In this document: positions 8,205 to 16,209 of the stretch, piece by piece | Numbering within the stretch: the stretch's first letter is position 1 | Layout of the letters: the number at the start of each line of letters is the position of its first letter | Assembly (NCBI GenBank): GCA_036782715.1 | Contig: DAIPYN010000020.1 | Coordinates: 1 to 30,836 of the forward strand | Origin: UBA3478 sp036782715 | GTDB taxonomy: Bacteria > Bacteroidota > Bacteroidia > Flavobacteriales > Flavobacteriaceae | Reading direction: 5' to 3' | Length of the DNA: 30,836 bases | Notes under the pieces: model-generated | Told to the model about the DNA's origin: nothing | Seen by the model: the letters and a program-made list of their open reading frames with translations, nothing else | The model's database searches: none | Made by a program: the position numbers and the translations under genes

Positions 8205-8384
8205 ATGGGAAAAATTAAAATCACTCAAGTAAAAAGCAGTATCAAACGTCCACAGAATCAAAAGCGTACGTTAGAGGCTTTAGGCTTGAAAAAAATTGGA
8301 CAGGTAGTAGAACACGATTCTACACCTAATATTCTTGGAATGGTTAAAGTAGTTGAGCATTTAGTTAATGTTCAACAATCATAA
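8205..8384 (+). CDS. rpmD: 50S ribosomal protein L30
   Basis: Small large-subunit protein. I choose the ATG at 8205, giving 59 residues that begin MGKIKITQVKSSIKRPQNQK, the usual L30 start. An in-frame GTG at 8199 would add only two residues. The GLKKIGQVVEHDSTPNILGMV segment is the family signature. It lies eight bases after rpsE. Confidence 0.95.
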   Translation: MGKIKITQVKSSIKRPQNQKRTLEALGLKKIGQVVEHDSTPNILGMVKVVEHLVNVQQS

Positions 8385-8394
8385 AGTATAGATA

Positions 8395-8841
8395 ATGAAC
8401 CTACACAGTTTAAAGCCTGCAGAAGGCTCAGTTCATAGAGAAGGAAAACGCGTTGGTCGCGGAGAAGGATCTGGTAAAGGTGGTACCGCTGCTCGTGGTC
8501 ACAAGGGAGCTAAATCACGTTCTGGATATTCTAAAAAGATTGGTTTCGAAGGAGGTCAAATGCCACTTCAGCGTCGTGTTCCAAAATTTGGTTTTAAAAA
8601 CATCAATCGTAAAGAGTACCGTGGTATTGGCTTAGATCAATTAGAGGCTCTTGCCGCTGCCGGTCAAACTGACATTACTTTTGAAGTTTTAGTTGCGAAT
8701 GGTATAGCTCGTAAGAATGATCTAGTGAAAATTCTTGCTAACGGTACAGTTTCATCTAAAGTTAACGTAACAGTTCACAAGTTTACTGCTTCAGCTAAGT
8801 CAGCTATCGAAGCTGCTGGTGGTACTGCTACTGAGATTTAA
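8395..8841 (+). CDS. rplO: 50S ribosomal protein L15
   Basis: Late-assembly large-subunit protein. The N-terminal, Gly/Arg-rich extension that threads into rRNA is clear (GKRVGRGEGSGKGGTAARGHKG, residues 17-38). A globular C-terminal part with LDQLEALAAAGQTDITFEVL follows. The length is 148 residues. secY follows after ten bases, the usual arrangement. Confidence 0.97.
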   Translation: MNLHSLKPAEGSVHREGKRVGRGEGSGKGGTAARGHKGAKSRSGYSKKIGFEGGQMPLQRRVPKFGFKNINRKEYRGIGLDQLEALAAAGQTDITFEVLVANGIARKNDLVKILANGTVSSKVNVTVHKFTASAKSAIEAAGGTATEI

Positions 8842-8851
8842 TTTTTTCTAA

Positions 8852-10189
8852 ATGAAGAAGTTTATAGAAACCTTAACGAATATCTGGAAGATCGAAGAGT
8901 TACGTAATAAGATTATCGTAACTCTTGGATTGCTCCTAGTTTATCGTTTCGGAGCACAGGTAGTGTTACCTGGTATAGATACTGATCAACTTGTACAGTT
9001 AAACCAAAACACTGAACAGGGTATTTTAGGTATTCTTAATGCCTTTACAGGTGGTGCATTTGCTAATGCATCCATCTTTGCGTTGGGAATTATGCCTTAC
9101 ATCTCTGCTTCTATTGTTGTACAGTTGATGGGTATTGCAATTCCTTACCTACAGAAGTTAGATAAAGAGGGTGAGAGTGGTCGTAAGACCAAAACTCAGA
9201 TTACACGTTGGTTAACTATCGCCATTTGTATTGTTCAGGCCCCTGCTTATTTGTACGGATTGAGTGCATTGGGTGTTCCTGATAGTGCTTTTGTTTTAGG
9301 TAAAGGTCTTGGCTTTATGATTCCTGCGGTTGTAATCCTGGTTACAGGTACTGTATTTGCAATGTGGTTGGGTGAGCGTATTACTGACAAAGGAATTGGT
9401 AATGGTATTTCATTACTAATTATGGTTGGGATTATCGCAACATTACCTCAATCATTTGTTCAGGAGTTTATTTCTAGAACTGCGAATAATAACGGAGGAT
9501 TAATGTTGGTACTTGTTGAACTAATTCTTTGGTTTGTAGTGATTCTAGCATCTATTCTTGTAGTTATGGCTGTTCGACAAGTGCCTGTTCAATATGCACG
9601 TCGCACTGCTTCAGGTTCTGAGGCAGCCGTTGGTGCTCGTCAGTATATTCCTTTAAAGTTAAATGCTTCAGGAGTAATGCCTATTATTTTTGCTCAAGCA
9701 ATCATGTTCGCTCCTGGTCTTATTGGACGTTCTTTTAACGATACTGAACTAGGTCAGTGGCTAGAGGTTAACTTTCAGGATATTTTCGGCTTAGCTTACA
9801 ATATTTTATTCGCTTTCTTGATCATCGTGTTTACCTTTTTGTATACGGCTATCACGATTCCCACATCTAAGATGGCTGATGATCTAAAGCGCAGCGGTGG
9901 ATTTGTTCCTGGGGTAAGACCTGGAGCTGAAACTGGAGATTTTTTAGATAAAGTGATGTCTCTTATTACCTTTCCTGGTGCTATTTTCTTAGCGATCCTT
10001 GCGGTCTTACCTGCAGTGGTCGTTAAGCTTATGGATGTACAGGCAGGTTGGGCATTATTCTATGGTGGTACCTCACTACTTATTATGGTGGGTGTGGCTA
10101 TTGATACCGTTCAACAAGTAAATGCGTATTTATTGAACCGTCACTATGATGGTTTAATGAAATCGGGTAAAAATCGAAAAGTAGCTTAA
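8852..10189 (+). CDS. secY: Preprotein translocase channel subunit SecY
   Basis: Integral inner-membrane protein that forms the Sec channel with SecE and SecG for secretion and membrane insertion. The 445 residues contain about ten hydrophobic segments. Hallmarks are LPGIDTDQL after the first helix, FALGIMPYISASIVVQLM (plug/helix 2b region), GNGISLLIMVGII, and the cytosolic VRQVPVQYARRTASG loop with the ribosome- and SecA-contacting arginines. The C-terminal NRHYDGLMKSGKNRKVA follows. Embedded in the ribosomal cluster between rplO and infA, so its expression is tied to that of ribosomes. Confidence 0.98.
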   Translation: MKKFIETLTNIWKIEELRNKIIVTLGLLLVYRFGAQVVLPGIDTDQLVQLNQNTEQGILGILNAFTGGAFANASIFALGIMPYISASIVVQLMGIAIPYLQKLDKEGESGRKTKTQITRWLTIAICIVQAPAYLYGLSALGVPDSAFVLGKGLGFMIPAVVILVTGTVFAMWLGERITDKGIGNGISLLIMVGIIATLPQSFVQEFISRTANNNGGLMLVLVELILWFVVILASILVVMAVRQVPVQYARRTASGSEAAVGARQYIPLKLNASGVMPIIFAQAIMFAPGLIGRSFNDTELGQWLEVNFQDIFGLAYNILFAFLIIVFTFLYTAITIPTSKMADDLKRSGGFVPGVRPGAETGDFLDKVMSLITFPGAIFLAILAVLPAVVVKLMDVQAGWALFYGGTSLLIMVGVAIDTVQQVNAYLLNRHYDGLMKSGKNRKVA

Positions 10190-10191
10190 TT

Positions 10192-10407
10192 ATGGCAAAA
10201 CAATCGGCTATTGAGCAAGATGGTAGTATTATCGAAGCATTATCTAACGCGATGTTTCGTGTGGAGCTAGATAATGGCCATGTTGTTACGGCTCATATCT
10301 CTGGTAAAATGCGTATGCATTATATCAAGTTATTGCCAGGCGATAAGGTGAAGTTGGAGATGAGCCCATATGATTTAACTAAAGCAAGAATTACATACAG
10401 ATATTAA
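10192..10407 (+). CDS. infA: Translation initiation factor IF-1
   Basis: Single OB-fold factor that binds the ribosomal A site during initiation. The 71 residues are MAKQSAIEQDGSIIEALSNA followed by FRVELDNGHVVTAHISGKMR and LPGDKVKLEMSPYDLTKARITYRY, nearly the textbook sequence. It starts two bases after the secY stop, and rpmJ begins one base after its own stop, so the three are coupled. Confidence 0.98.
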   Translation: MAKQSAIEQDGSIIEALSNAMFRVELDNGHVVTAHISGKMRMHYIKLLPGDKVKLEMSPYDLTKARITYRY

Positions 10408-10408
10408 T

Positions 10409-10525
10409 ATGAAGGTTAGGGCATCTATTAAGAAAAGAAGCGCCGATTGTAAAATTGTGCGTCGTAAGGGTCGACTATACGTGATCAACAAGAAGAATCC
10501 AAAATTTAAACAAAGACAAGGATAG
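10409..10525 (+). CDS. rpmJ: 50S ribosomal protein L36
   Basis: Very short gene of 38 codons, read from the ATG at 10409 to a TAG at 10523-10525. The protein starts MKVRASIKKRSADCKIVRRK and ends GRLYVINKKNPKFKQRQG. This is the classic L36, but the zinc ligands are incomplete: one cysteine (C14) remains, and the later CxxxxH-type ligands are replaced (Val and Lys positions). It looks like the zinc-independent form. It sits between infA and rpsM, as in most bacteria. Confidence 0.96.
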   Translation: MKVRASIKKRSADCKIVRRKGRLYVINKKNPKFKQRQG

Positions 10526-10527
10526 TT

Positions 10528-10902
10528 ATGGCAAGAATTGCTGGGGTTGATATACCTAAACAGAAGCGTGGTGTCATTGCACTTACTTACATTTTCGGTA
10601 TCGGAAGAAGTCGTGCAAAAGATATCCTAGAACAAGCTGGAGTTTCAGAAGACAAAAAGGTGTCTGATTGGAACGATGATGAAATCGGAAAAATCCGTGA
10701 TGCTGTATCTCAGTTCACCATCGAAGGTGAATTGCGTTCAGAAGTCTCTCTAAACATCAAGCGTCTTATGGACATTGGTTGTCAACGAGGTATCCGTCAC
10801 AGACTTGGTCTTCCATTACGCGGACAACGTACTAAGAACAACTCTCGTACTCGTAAAGGGAAGCGTAAAACAGTTGCTAACAAGAAGAAAGCAACCAAAT
10901 AA
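10528..10902 (+). CDS. rpsM: 30S ribosomal protein S13
   Basis: Small-subunit head protein that forms intersubunit bridges with L5 and touches the P-site tRNA. The 124 residues begin MARIAGVDIPKQKRGVIALT with the helix-hairpin-helix YIFGIGRSRAKDIL. They end with the basic tail RGQRTKNNSRTRKGKRKTV. It is the first gene of the alpha-operon segment, directly after rpmJ with a two-base gap, so no separate promoter is visible. Confidence 0.98.
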   Translation: MARIAGVDIPKQKRGVIALTYIFGIGRSRAKDILEQAGVSEDKKVSDWNDDEIGKIRDAVSQFTIEGELRSEVSLNIKRLMDIGCQRGIRHRLGLPLRGQRTKNNSRTRKGKRKTVANKKKATK

Positions 10903-10911
10903 TAGCTTAAT

Positions 10912-11304
10912 ATGGCAAAAGGAACTAGTAAAACCGTTAAGAAACGTAAAGTTATTGTTGAGAGTACTGGTGAAGCGCATATCGTTTCTTCATTCAACAA
11001 TATTATTATTTCACTTACCAACAAGAATGGCGATGTAATTTCATGGTCTTCTGCAGGTAAGATGGGCTTTAGAGGATCTAAAAAGAATACTCCTTACGCT
11101 GCACAGGTTGCTGCAGAGGATTGTGCTAAAGTTGCTCAAGAAGCTGGTCTTCGTAAAGTGAAAGTTTTCGTTAAAGGACCTGGTAATGGTCGTGAGTCTG
11201 CAATTCGCTCGATTCACAATTCGGGTATCGAAGTAACAGAGATTGTTGATGTTACTCCAATGCCACACAACGGATGTAGACCACCAGCAAGAAGAAGAGT
11301 TTAA
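10912..11304 (+). CDS. rpsK: 30S ribosomal protein S11
   Basis: Platform protein of the small subunit near the mRNA exit. The 130 residues contain EAHIVSSFNNIIISLTNKNGDVISWSSAG and end with DVTPMPHNGCRPPARRRV. The Asn-Gly pair in HNGCRPP is the site that forms isoaspartate in E. coli S11. It is followed by the longest gap inside the cluster (75 bases), which can fold into a hairpin (11319-11365). Confidence 0.98.
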   Translation: MAKGTSKTVKKRKVIVESTGEAHIVSSFNNIIISLTNKNGDVISWSSAGKMGFRGSKKNTPYAAQVAAEDCAKVAQEAGLRKVKVFVKGPGNGRESAIRSIHNSGIEVTEIVDVTPMPHNGCRPPARRRV

Positions 11305-11318
11305 TTTATTAATTAATA

Positions 11319-11365
11319 GAGGATTAATGGTTATCGAAGGATAAGCCTTAATTCATAACCACCTC
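11319..11365 (+). promoter_or_regulatory. Structured RNA leader before rpsD, candidate S4 control site
   Basis: Within the 75-base rpsK-rpsD gap, GAGG (11319-11322) pairs with CCTC (11362-11365). Directly inside it, TGGTTAT (11328-11334) pairs perfectly with ATAACCA (11355-11361). A five-base one-sided bulge separates the two helices on the 5' side. An apical stem AAGG/CCTT (11337-11340 with 11346-11349) closes a loop of five. The element ends about 14 bases before the rpsD start. S4 is a known translational autoregulator in other phyla; assignment to this element is inference. Confidence 0.5.
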
Positions 11366-11379
11366 GAAATTTTATTTTT

Positions 11380-11985
11380 ATGGCAAGATATACAGGACCA
11401 TCTACTAAAATCGCACGTAAGTTTGGCGAAGCCATCTTCGGTGATGACAAATCTTTTGAAAAGAAGAATTATCCTCCAGGACAGCACGGTAACAACCGTC
11501 GTCGCGGTAAGAAATCAGAGTATGCTGTGCAGCTTATGGAAAAGCAAAAAGCAAAGTATACTTATGGTATTCTTGAAAAACAGTTCCGTAACCTTTTCGC
11601 TAAAGCGAACAGTAGTAAAGGAGTTACTGGTGAAGTACTTCTTCAACTTTGTGAATCTCGTTTAGATAACGTGGTTTATCGTTTTGGTATTGCACCTTCT
11701 CGCAGAGCTGCACGTCAGTTAGTTTCTCACCGTCACGTAACGGTTGATGGAGAGATTGTAAACATCCCATCGTACCAGGTTAAGCCAGGTCAAGTGGTTG
11801 GTGTTCGTGAGAAATCTAAGTCAGTTCAAAAAATTACTGACTCTTTAGCTAATACAAATCAGTCTTTCGAGTGGCTAAACTGGAATTCAGCGAAGCTTGA
11901 AGGGACCTTTGTAAATGTTCCTGAGCGTGTTCAGATCCCTGAAGCGATCAAAGAGCAGCTAATCGTTGAATTGTATTCTAAATAA
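11380..11985 (+). CDS. rpsD: 30S ribosomal protein S4
   Basis: Primary 16S rRNA binder that nucleates small-subunit assembly; in several phyla it represses its own synthesis. The 201 residues show the N-terminal S4 domain (MARYTGPSTKIARKFGEAIF, without the zinc-finger cysteines of some species) and an S4 RNA-binding module around residues 92-155 (LCESRLDNVVYRFGIAPSRRAARQLVSHRHVTVDG). A possible regulatory hairpin lies directly upstream. rpoA follows after 24 bases. Confidence 0.98.
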   Translation: MARYTGPSTKIARKFGEAIFGDDKSFEKKNYPPGQHGNNRRRGKKSEYAVQLMEKQKAKYTYGILEKQFRNLFAKANSSKGVTGEVLLQLCESRLDNVVYRFGIAPSRRAARQLVSHRHVTVDGEIVNIPSYQVKPGQVVGVREKSKSVQKITDSLANTNQSFEWLNWNSAKLEGTFVNVPERVQIPEAIKEQLIVELYSK

Positions 11986-12009
11986 TTTCACCCTCAATAA
12001 CCTTTTGAT

Positions 12010-13002
12010 ATGGCAATACTTAATTTTCAAAAGCCGGATAAAGTAATCATGATCGAGTCAACCGATTTCGATGGGAAATTTGAATTTCGTCCATTGGAAC
12101 CGGGTTACGGTTTAACCGTCGGAAACGCTCTTCGTCGTGTGTTACTTTCATCTTTAGAGGGCTTTGCGATTACTTCTATACGCATTGAAGGTGTAGATCA
12201 TGAGTTTTCAGTAATTCCTGGAGTTGTTGAAGACGTAACTGAAATGATCCTTAACCTTAAGCAAGTTCGTTTTAAGCGTCAAATCGATGATGTTGAGAAC
12301 GAAACTGTAGCGATCTCAATTGCTAATACCGATAAGATCACTGCTGGTGACTTCCAGAAATTCATTTCTGGTTTCCAAGTTTTAAACCCAGATCACGTGA
12401 TCTGTAACCTAGATAGCAAGGTTAACATTAACCTTCAATTAACTATCGAGAAAGGACGCGGTTATGTATCGGCGGATGACAATAAGAAGGCGAATGCTCC
12501 TATCGGAACCATCGCTATCGATTCTATCTTTACACCGATCAAGAATGTTAAGTATAGCATCGAGAACTATCGTGTAGAGCAAAAAACTGACTTCGAAAAA
12601 TTAGTTTTCGAAATCGTAACTGATGGTTCAATTGCTCCAAAAGATGCACTTACTGAAGCCGCTAAAATTCTTATCCACCACTTTATGTTATTCTCTGATG
12701 AGAGAATCACTTTAGAGGCTGAAGAGTTAGAGCGTACAGAGACTTACGATGAAGAATCTTTACACATGCGTCAGCTTCTAAAAACTAAGCTAGTAGACAT
12801 GGATCTTTCTGTTCGTGCACTAAATTGTTTGAAAGCAGCTGAGGTAGATACTTTAGGTGATCTTGTTTCATTCAACAAGAACGACTTAATGAAATTCAGA
12901 AACTTTGGTAAGAAGTCGTTAACTGAGCTAGAAGAACTTGTTCAAAGTAAGGGGTTAGAATTTGGAATGGATCTAGCCAAGTACAAATTAGATAGAGACT
13001 AA
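12010..13002 (+). CDS. rpoA: DNA-directed RNA polymerase alpha subunit
   Basis: Alpha subunit: it dimerises to nucleate RNA polymerase and binds upstream DNA or activators with its C-terminal domain. The N-terminal domain has FEFRPLEPGYGLTVGNALRRVLLSSLEG (dimer and beta-contact surface, residues about 25-52). The C-terminal domain carries helix-hairpin-helix-type SVRALNCLKAAEVDTLGDLV and FRNFGKKSLTELEELV. The 330 residues match the family. It lies between rpsD and rplQ as in the alpha operon. Confidence 0.99.
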   Translation: MAILNFQKPDKVIMIESTDFDGKFEFRPLEPGYGLTVGNALRRVLLSSLEGFAITSIRIEGVDHEFSVIPGVVEDVTEMILNLKQVRFKRQIDDVENETVAISIANTDKITAGDFQKFISGFQVLNPDHVICNLDSKVNINLQLTIEKGRGYVSADDNKKANAPIGTIAIDSIFTPIKNVKYSIENYRVEQKTDFEKLVFEIVTDGSIAPKDALTEAAKILIHHFMLFSDERITLEAEELERTETYDEESLHMRQLLKTKLVDMDLSVRALNCLKAAEVDTLGDLVSFNKNDLMKFRNFGKKSLTELEELVQSKGLEFGMDLAKYKLDRD

Positions 13003-13004
13003 AT

Positions 13005-13568
13005 ATGAGACACGGGAAGAAAATCAATCACTTAGGGCGTACTGCTTCGCACCGCAGGTCTATGCTTGCAAATATGGCATGTTCTCTAATTGAGCATAAG
13101 CGTATCAATACCACTACAGCAAAAGCTAAAGCACTCAAGCAGTTTGTTGAACCGCTTATTACAAAAGCGAAAGCTGAAAATAATTCAACAATAGAAAAGA
13201 GTACTCACAATCGTAGAGTCGCTTTCAGTTACCTAAGAAGTAAAGAAGCTGTTGCTCACTTATTTTCTGAGGTTTCAGAAAAGGTTGCTGATCGTCAAGG
13301 TGGTTATACACGTATCATCAAACTTGGAAACCGTCTAGGAGATAGCGCTGACATGGCTCTTATCGAGTTAGTTGACTTTAATGAAACGTACAACGCTACT
13401 GAAAAGAAAGCGAAGTCAACTCGTAGAAGTCGTCGTTCTAAGTCTGCGGAGACCAAAGAGGCTGTTCCAGCTGTTGAAGAAGTTGCAGTAGCTGATGCTC
13501 CTGCTGCTGAAGAAGCTGCTCCAGAAGTAGATACTACAGAAGAATCAACAGATGAAGAGACCAAATAG
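13005..13568 (+). CDS. rplQ: 50S ribosomal protein L17 with long C-terminal tail
   Basis: Large-subunit tunnel-exit protein. The L17 core is residues 1-125 (MRHGKKINHLGRTASHRRSM, ANMACSLIEHKRINTTTAKAK, RQGGYTRIIKLGNRLGDSADMALIELVD). After this comes a tail of about 60 residues, first basic (KKAKSTRRSRRSKS), then rich in Ala, Glu, Asp and Pro. The total of 187 is well above the 127 of E. coli. Such tails are known in Bacteroidota L17; the function is unknown. Last gene of the block, followed by a terminator. Confidence 0.97.
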   Translation: MRHGKKINHLGRTASHRRSMLANMACSLIEHKRINTTTAKAKALKQFVEPLITKAKAENNSTIEKSTHNRRVAFSYLRSKEAVAHLFSEVSEKVADRQGGYTRIIKLGNRLGDSADMALIELVDFNETYNATEKKAKSTRRSRRSKSAETKEAVPAVEEVAVADAPAAEEAAPEVDTTEESTDEETK

Positions 13569-13599
13569 ACTTTCATTGTTAATTACTTCTAGATAATAG

Positions 13600-13632
13600 A
13601 AAAGGGTACACTTAGCTGTGTATCCTTTTTTT
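13600..13632 (+). terminator. Terminator of the ribosomal protein operon
   Basis: AAAGGGTACAC pairs with GTGTATCCTTT (one G-T wobble) around TTAGCT, followed by a run of T through 13632. It sits 31 bases after the rplQ stop and before carA. Confidence 0.9.
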
Positions 13633-13662
13633 ATGTTTTTTTGTCACTAAATAAAAACGAGA

Positions 13663-14766
13663 ATGAAATATACCCAAAGAAAAAATGCTGTCCTGTTATT
13701 AGAAGATGGAACTGTTTTTTACGGAAAGTCTGTTGGTAATATAGAGGGTACCGCTTTTGGTGAAATTTGTTTTAATACTGGTATGACTGGGTACCAGGAG
13801 ATTTTTACTGACCCTAGTTATTTTGGTCAGATTATGGTGCTTACCAATGCTCATATTGGTAATTATGGTACGGCAGAAGATGAAGTAGAATCGTCTTCAG
13901 TTAAAATAGCCGGTTTAGTGTGTAAGAACTTTAGTTACACCTATTCTCGTCCAGGTGCCGATGCTTCTTTGGAAGAATTCTTAAACAAGAATAATACGCT
14001 CGCCATTTCAGATGTTGACACCCGTGCTCTAGTTGCCCATATTAGAGATCATGGGGCACAAAATGCTGTAATTTCTACGCGAGTTGATGAGATCGAACCA
14101 TTGAGTATCGAATTGGCATCTGTGCCTAGCATGACTGGTTTAGAATTGGCTTCAAAGGTTTCAACCAAAGAGCCTTACTTTTTCGGTGATCCAGAGTCTA
14201 AGTGGAAGGTTTCAGTGCTTGATTTAGGAGTGAAACGCAATATATTACGTTGCTTGTCTGAACGCGGAGCTTATTTAAAAGTTTTTCCTCATGACACTAG
14301 CTTTGAAGAGTTAAGTGAGTGGGGTCCTGATGGGTACTTTGTCTCTAATGGTCCTGGAGACCCCGAGCCATTGAACGAGGCGATAGCTACAACCAAAGAA
14401 ATTGTGGATTCTAAGAAGCCTTTGTTTGGTATTTGTCTAGGTCATCAGGTGTTAGCTCTTTCTCATGGGGTTCAAACCTTTAAAATGCATAATGGTCACC
14501 GTGGAATCAACCATCCGGTTTTAAATGTGTTAACCGGTAGAGGTGAGATTACTTCTCAAAACCATGGTTTCGCTGTTTCTAAGGAATCGCTTGAAAAGAA
14601 TGATGAGCTAGAGATCACGCATACACACCTAAACGATCAAACTGTTGCAGGTATTCAACGAAATGACAGTGCGGTATTCTCAGTGCAATATCACCCTGAA
14701 GCAAGTCCTGGGCCGCACGATTCGAGATACCTTTTTGACCAATTTATCCAATCTTTAAATGCGTAG
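13663..14766 (+). CDS. carA: Carbamoyl-phosphate synthase small (glutaminase) subunit
   Basis: Releases ammonia from glutamine for carbamoyl phosphate, the precursor of pyrimidines and arginine; it works with CarB. The N-terminal CarA domain covers residues about 7-150 (CFNTGMTGYQEIFTDPSYFGQI). The class I glutamine amidotransferase domain follows, with the nucleophile Cys258 in FGICLGHQ and His344/Glu346 in QYHPEASPGP. The 367 residues are a normal length. carB is not in the window. The ATG at 13663 is preceded by an A-rich stretch. eno starts 44 bases downstream with no visible terminator, so the two are probably co-transcribed. Confidence 0.97.
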   Translation: MKYTQRKNAVLLLEDGTVFYGKSVGNIEGTAFGEICFNTGMTGYQEIFTDPSYFGQIMVLTNAHIGNYGTAEDEVESSSVKIAGLVCKNFSYTYSRPGADASLEEFLNKNNTLAISDVDTRALVAHIRDHGAQNAVISTRVDEIEPLSIELASVPSMTGLELASKVSTKEPYFFGDPESKWKVSVLDLGVKRNILRCLSERGAYLKVFPHDTSFEELSEWGPDGYFVSNGPGDPEPLNEAIATTKEIVDSKKPLFGICLGHQVLALSHGVQTFKMHNGHRGINHPVLNVLTGRGEITSQNHGFAVSKESLEKNDELEITHTHLNDQTVAGIQRNDSAVFSVQYHPEASPGPHDSRYLFDQFIQSLNA

Positions 14767-14810
14767 ATTTAATCTACACCAATCAATTTAATCATCTAAA
14801 TCACAAGACT

Positions 14811-16103
14811 ATGAGTATTATTGTTGACATCTTTGCACGTCAAATTTTTGATTCAAGAGGTAACCCAACTGTTGAGGTTGATGTTGTTACTGAAAATGGA
14901 ATCTTAGGTAGAGCTGCGGTTCCTTCTGGGGCTTCTACTGGTGAGCACGAAGCAGTTGAACTTCGTGATGGCGGTTCAGATTATGTAGGTAAAGGAGTTC
15001 AAAAAGCCATTGATAATGTGAATGGTGAAATCGCTGATGAACTTATCGGTATGTCTGTATTTGAGCAAAACCTTCTAGATCAGGCAATGATCGATTTAGA
15101 TGGTACAAAGAATAAATCAAGATTAGGAGCAAATGCAATTTTAGGAGTTTCTTTAGCTGCTGCAAAAGCTGCTGCTGAGGAATTAGAAATGCCTTTATAT
15201 CGCTATGTTGGAGGGGTTAGTGCGAACACATTACCTGTACCTATGATGAATATCATTAACGGAGGTTCTCACTCTGATGCTCCTATCGCGTTTCAGGAAT
15301 TCATGATTATGCCCGTTAAGGCAGAATCGTTTACCCACGCTATGAAAATGGGATCTGAAATATTCCACAACCTTAAAAAGGTGCTTAAAGACCGCAATCT
15401 TACTACTGCTGTAGGGGATGAGGGAGGTTTTGCTCCTGGCTTAGAGGGTACTGAGGATGCTTTAGAAACTATTGGGATTGCAGTTTCAAATGCCGGATAC
15501 ACTTTAGGAGACGATGTTATGATCGCGCTTGACTGTGCGGCTGCTGAATTCTACGTTGATGGTAAGTACGATTATACGAAATTCGAAGGTCCTGAAGGGG
15601 CTATTCGCACCTCTGAAGAGCAAGCTTCTTATTTGGCTGAGTTATGCGCCAAGTATCCGATCATCAGTATTGAAGATGGTATGGATGAGAATGACTGGGC
15701 AGGTTGGAAATCACTTACTGAAAAAGTAGGTGACAAAGTTCAGTTAGTGGGTGATGATTTATTCGTTACTAATGTGGAGCGTTTAGAACGTGGTATTAAC
15801 GAAGGTATCGCAAATTCTATCCTTATTAAAGTGAATCAAATCGGTACACTTACTGAGACTATCGCTGCGGTTAATATGGCCAAGAATGCAGGTTATACCT
15901 CTGTAATGTCTCACCGTTCTGGAGAAACTGAAGACAATACCATCGCCGATTTAGCGGTAGGTCTAAATACCGGACAGATTAAAACAGGTTCTGCCTCAAG
16001 ATCTGACCGTATGGCTAAATACAATCAGCTTCTACGTATTGAAGAAGATTTAGGTAGTACTGCTTACTATCCTCAAGAAAAGGCGTTTAAAGTAAAGCGC
16101 TAA
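14811..16103 (+). CDS. eno: Enolase (2-phosphoglycerate dehydratase)
   Basis: Glycolytic and gluconeogenic enzyme converting 2-phosphoglycerate to phosphoenolpyruvate in the cytosol. Visible landmarks are the N-terminal ARQIFDSRGNPTVEVDV, the mobile catalytic loop SGASTGEHEAVELRD (residues 39-53), the metal ligands in MIALDCAAAEF, SIEDGMDENDW and LVGDDLFVTN, and the C-terminal signature SHRSGETEDNTIADLAVG. The 430 residues are the standard length. It is followed by a strong terminator. The carA-eno-gltA neighbourhood is familiar from Flavobacteriia. Confidence 0.98.
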   Translation: MSIIVDIFARQIFDSRGNPTVEVDVVTENGILGRAAVPSGASTGEHEAVELRDGGSDYVGKGVQKAIDNVNGEIADELIGMSVFEQNLLDQAMIDLDGTKNKSRLGANAILGVSLAAAKAAAEELEMPLYRYVGGVSANTLPVPMMNIINGGSHSDAPIAFQEFMIMPVKAESFTHAMKMGSEIFHNLKKVLKDRNLTTAVGDEGGFAPGLEGTEDALETIGIAVSNAGYTLGDDVMIALDCAAAEFYVDGKYDYTKFEGPEGAIRTSEEQASYLAELCAKYPIISIEDGMDENDWAGWKSLTEKVGDKVQLVGDDLFVTNVERLERGINEGIANSILIKVNQIGTLTETIAAVNMAKNAGYTSVMSHRSGETEDNTIADLAVGLNTGQIKTGSASRSDRMAKYNQLLRIEEDLGSTAYYPQEKAFKVKR

Positions 16104-16124
16104 CTGAGAGTGTTAAATAAGAAA

Positions 16125-16153
16125 AAAAAGCGCCGCTATTAGCGGCGCTTTTT
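16125..16153 (+). terminator. Strong terminator after eno
   Basis: GCGCCGCT (16130-16137) and AGCGGCGC (16141-16148) form a perfect eight-base stem with a three-base loop. It is flanked by A-run and T-run, which lengthen the stem and supply the U-tract. Confidence 0.95.
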
Positions 16154-16183
16154 GGTTTTAAGCGGTTGTGATTCTTATCTTTG
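16151..16183 (+). promoter_or_regulatory. Bacteroidota-type promoter of gltA
   Basis: The -7 element TATCTTTG (16176-16183) is a perfect match to TAnnTTTG. A TTTG at 16151-16154, 21 bases upstream, can serve as the -33 element and overlaps the T-run of the eno terminator. It leaves a leader of about 20 bases before the gltA ATG. Confidence 0.75.
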
Positions 16184-16209
16184 CAATCCATCCAATATTC
16201 TGAATAAAT

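Noticed and set aside
13304..13576. Minus-strand open frame rich in Ser, Ala and Val opposite the rplQ tail
   Set aside because: It only mirrors the repetitive GCT/GAA codons of the L17 tail.
13633..13662. Promoter of carA in TATGTTTTTTTG
   Set aside because: A promoter is expected after the terminator, but the spacing does not fit TAnnTTTG, so no specific element is listed.
13663..14766. Missing carB treated as a broken operon
   Set aside because: In Flavobacteriia carA often lies beside eno with carB elsewhere, so its absence here is not evidence of loss.
14763..14777. Palindrome GTAGAT-TTA-ATCTAC at the carA stop as a terminator
   Set aside because: The stem is only six A+T-rich pairs and no T-run follows; carA and eno are more likely co-transcribed.
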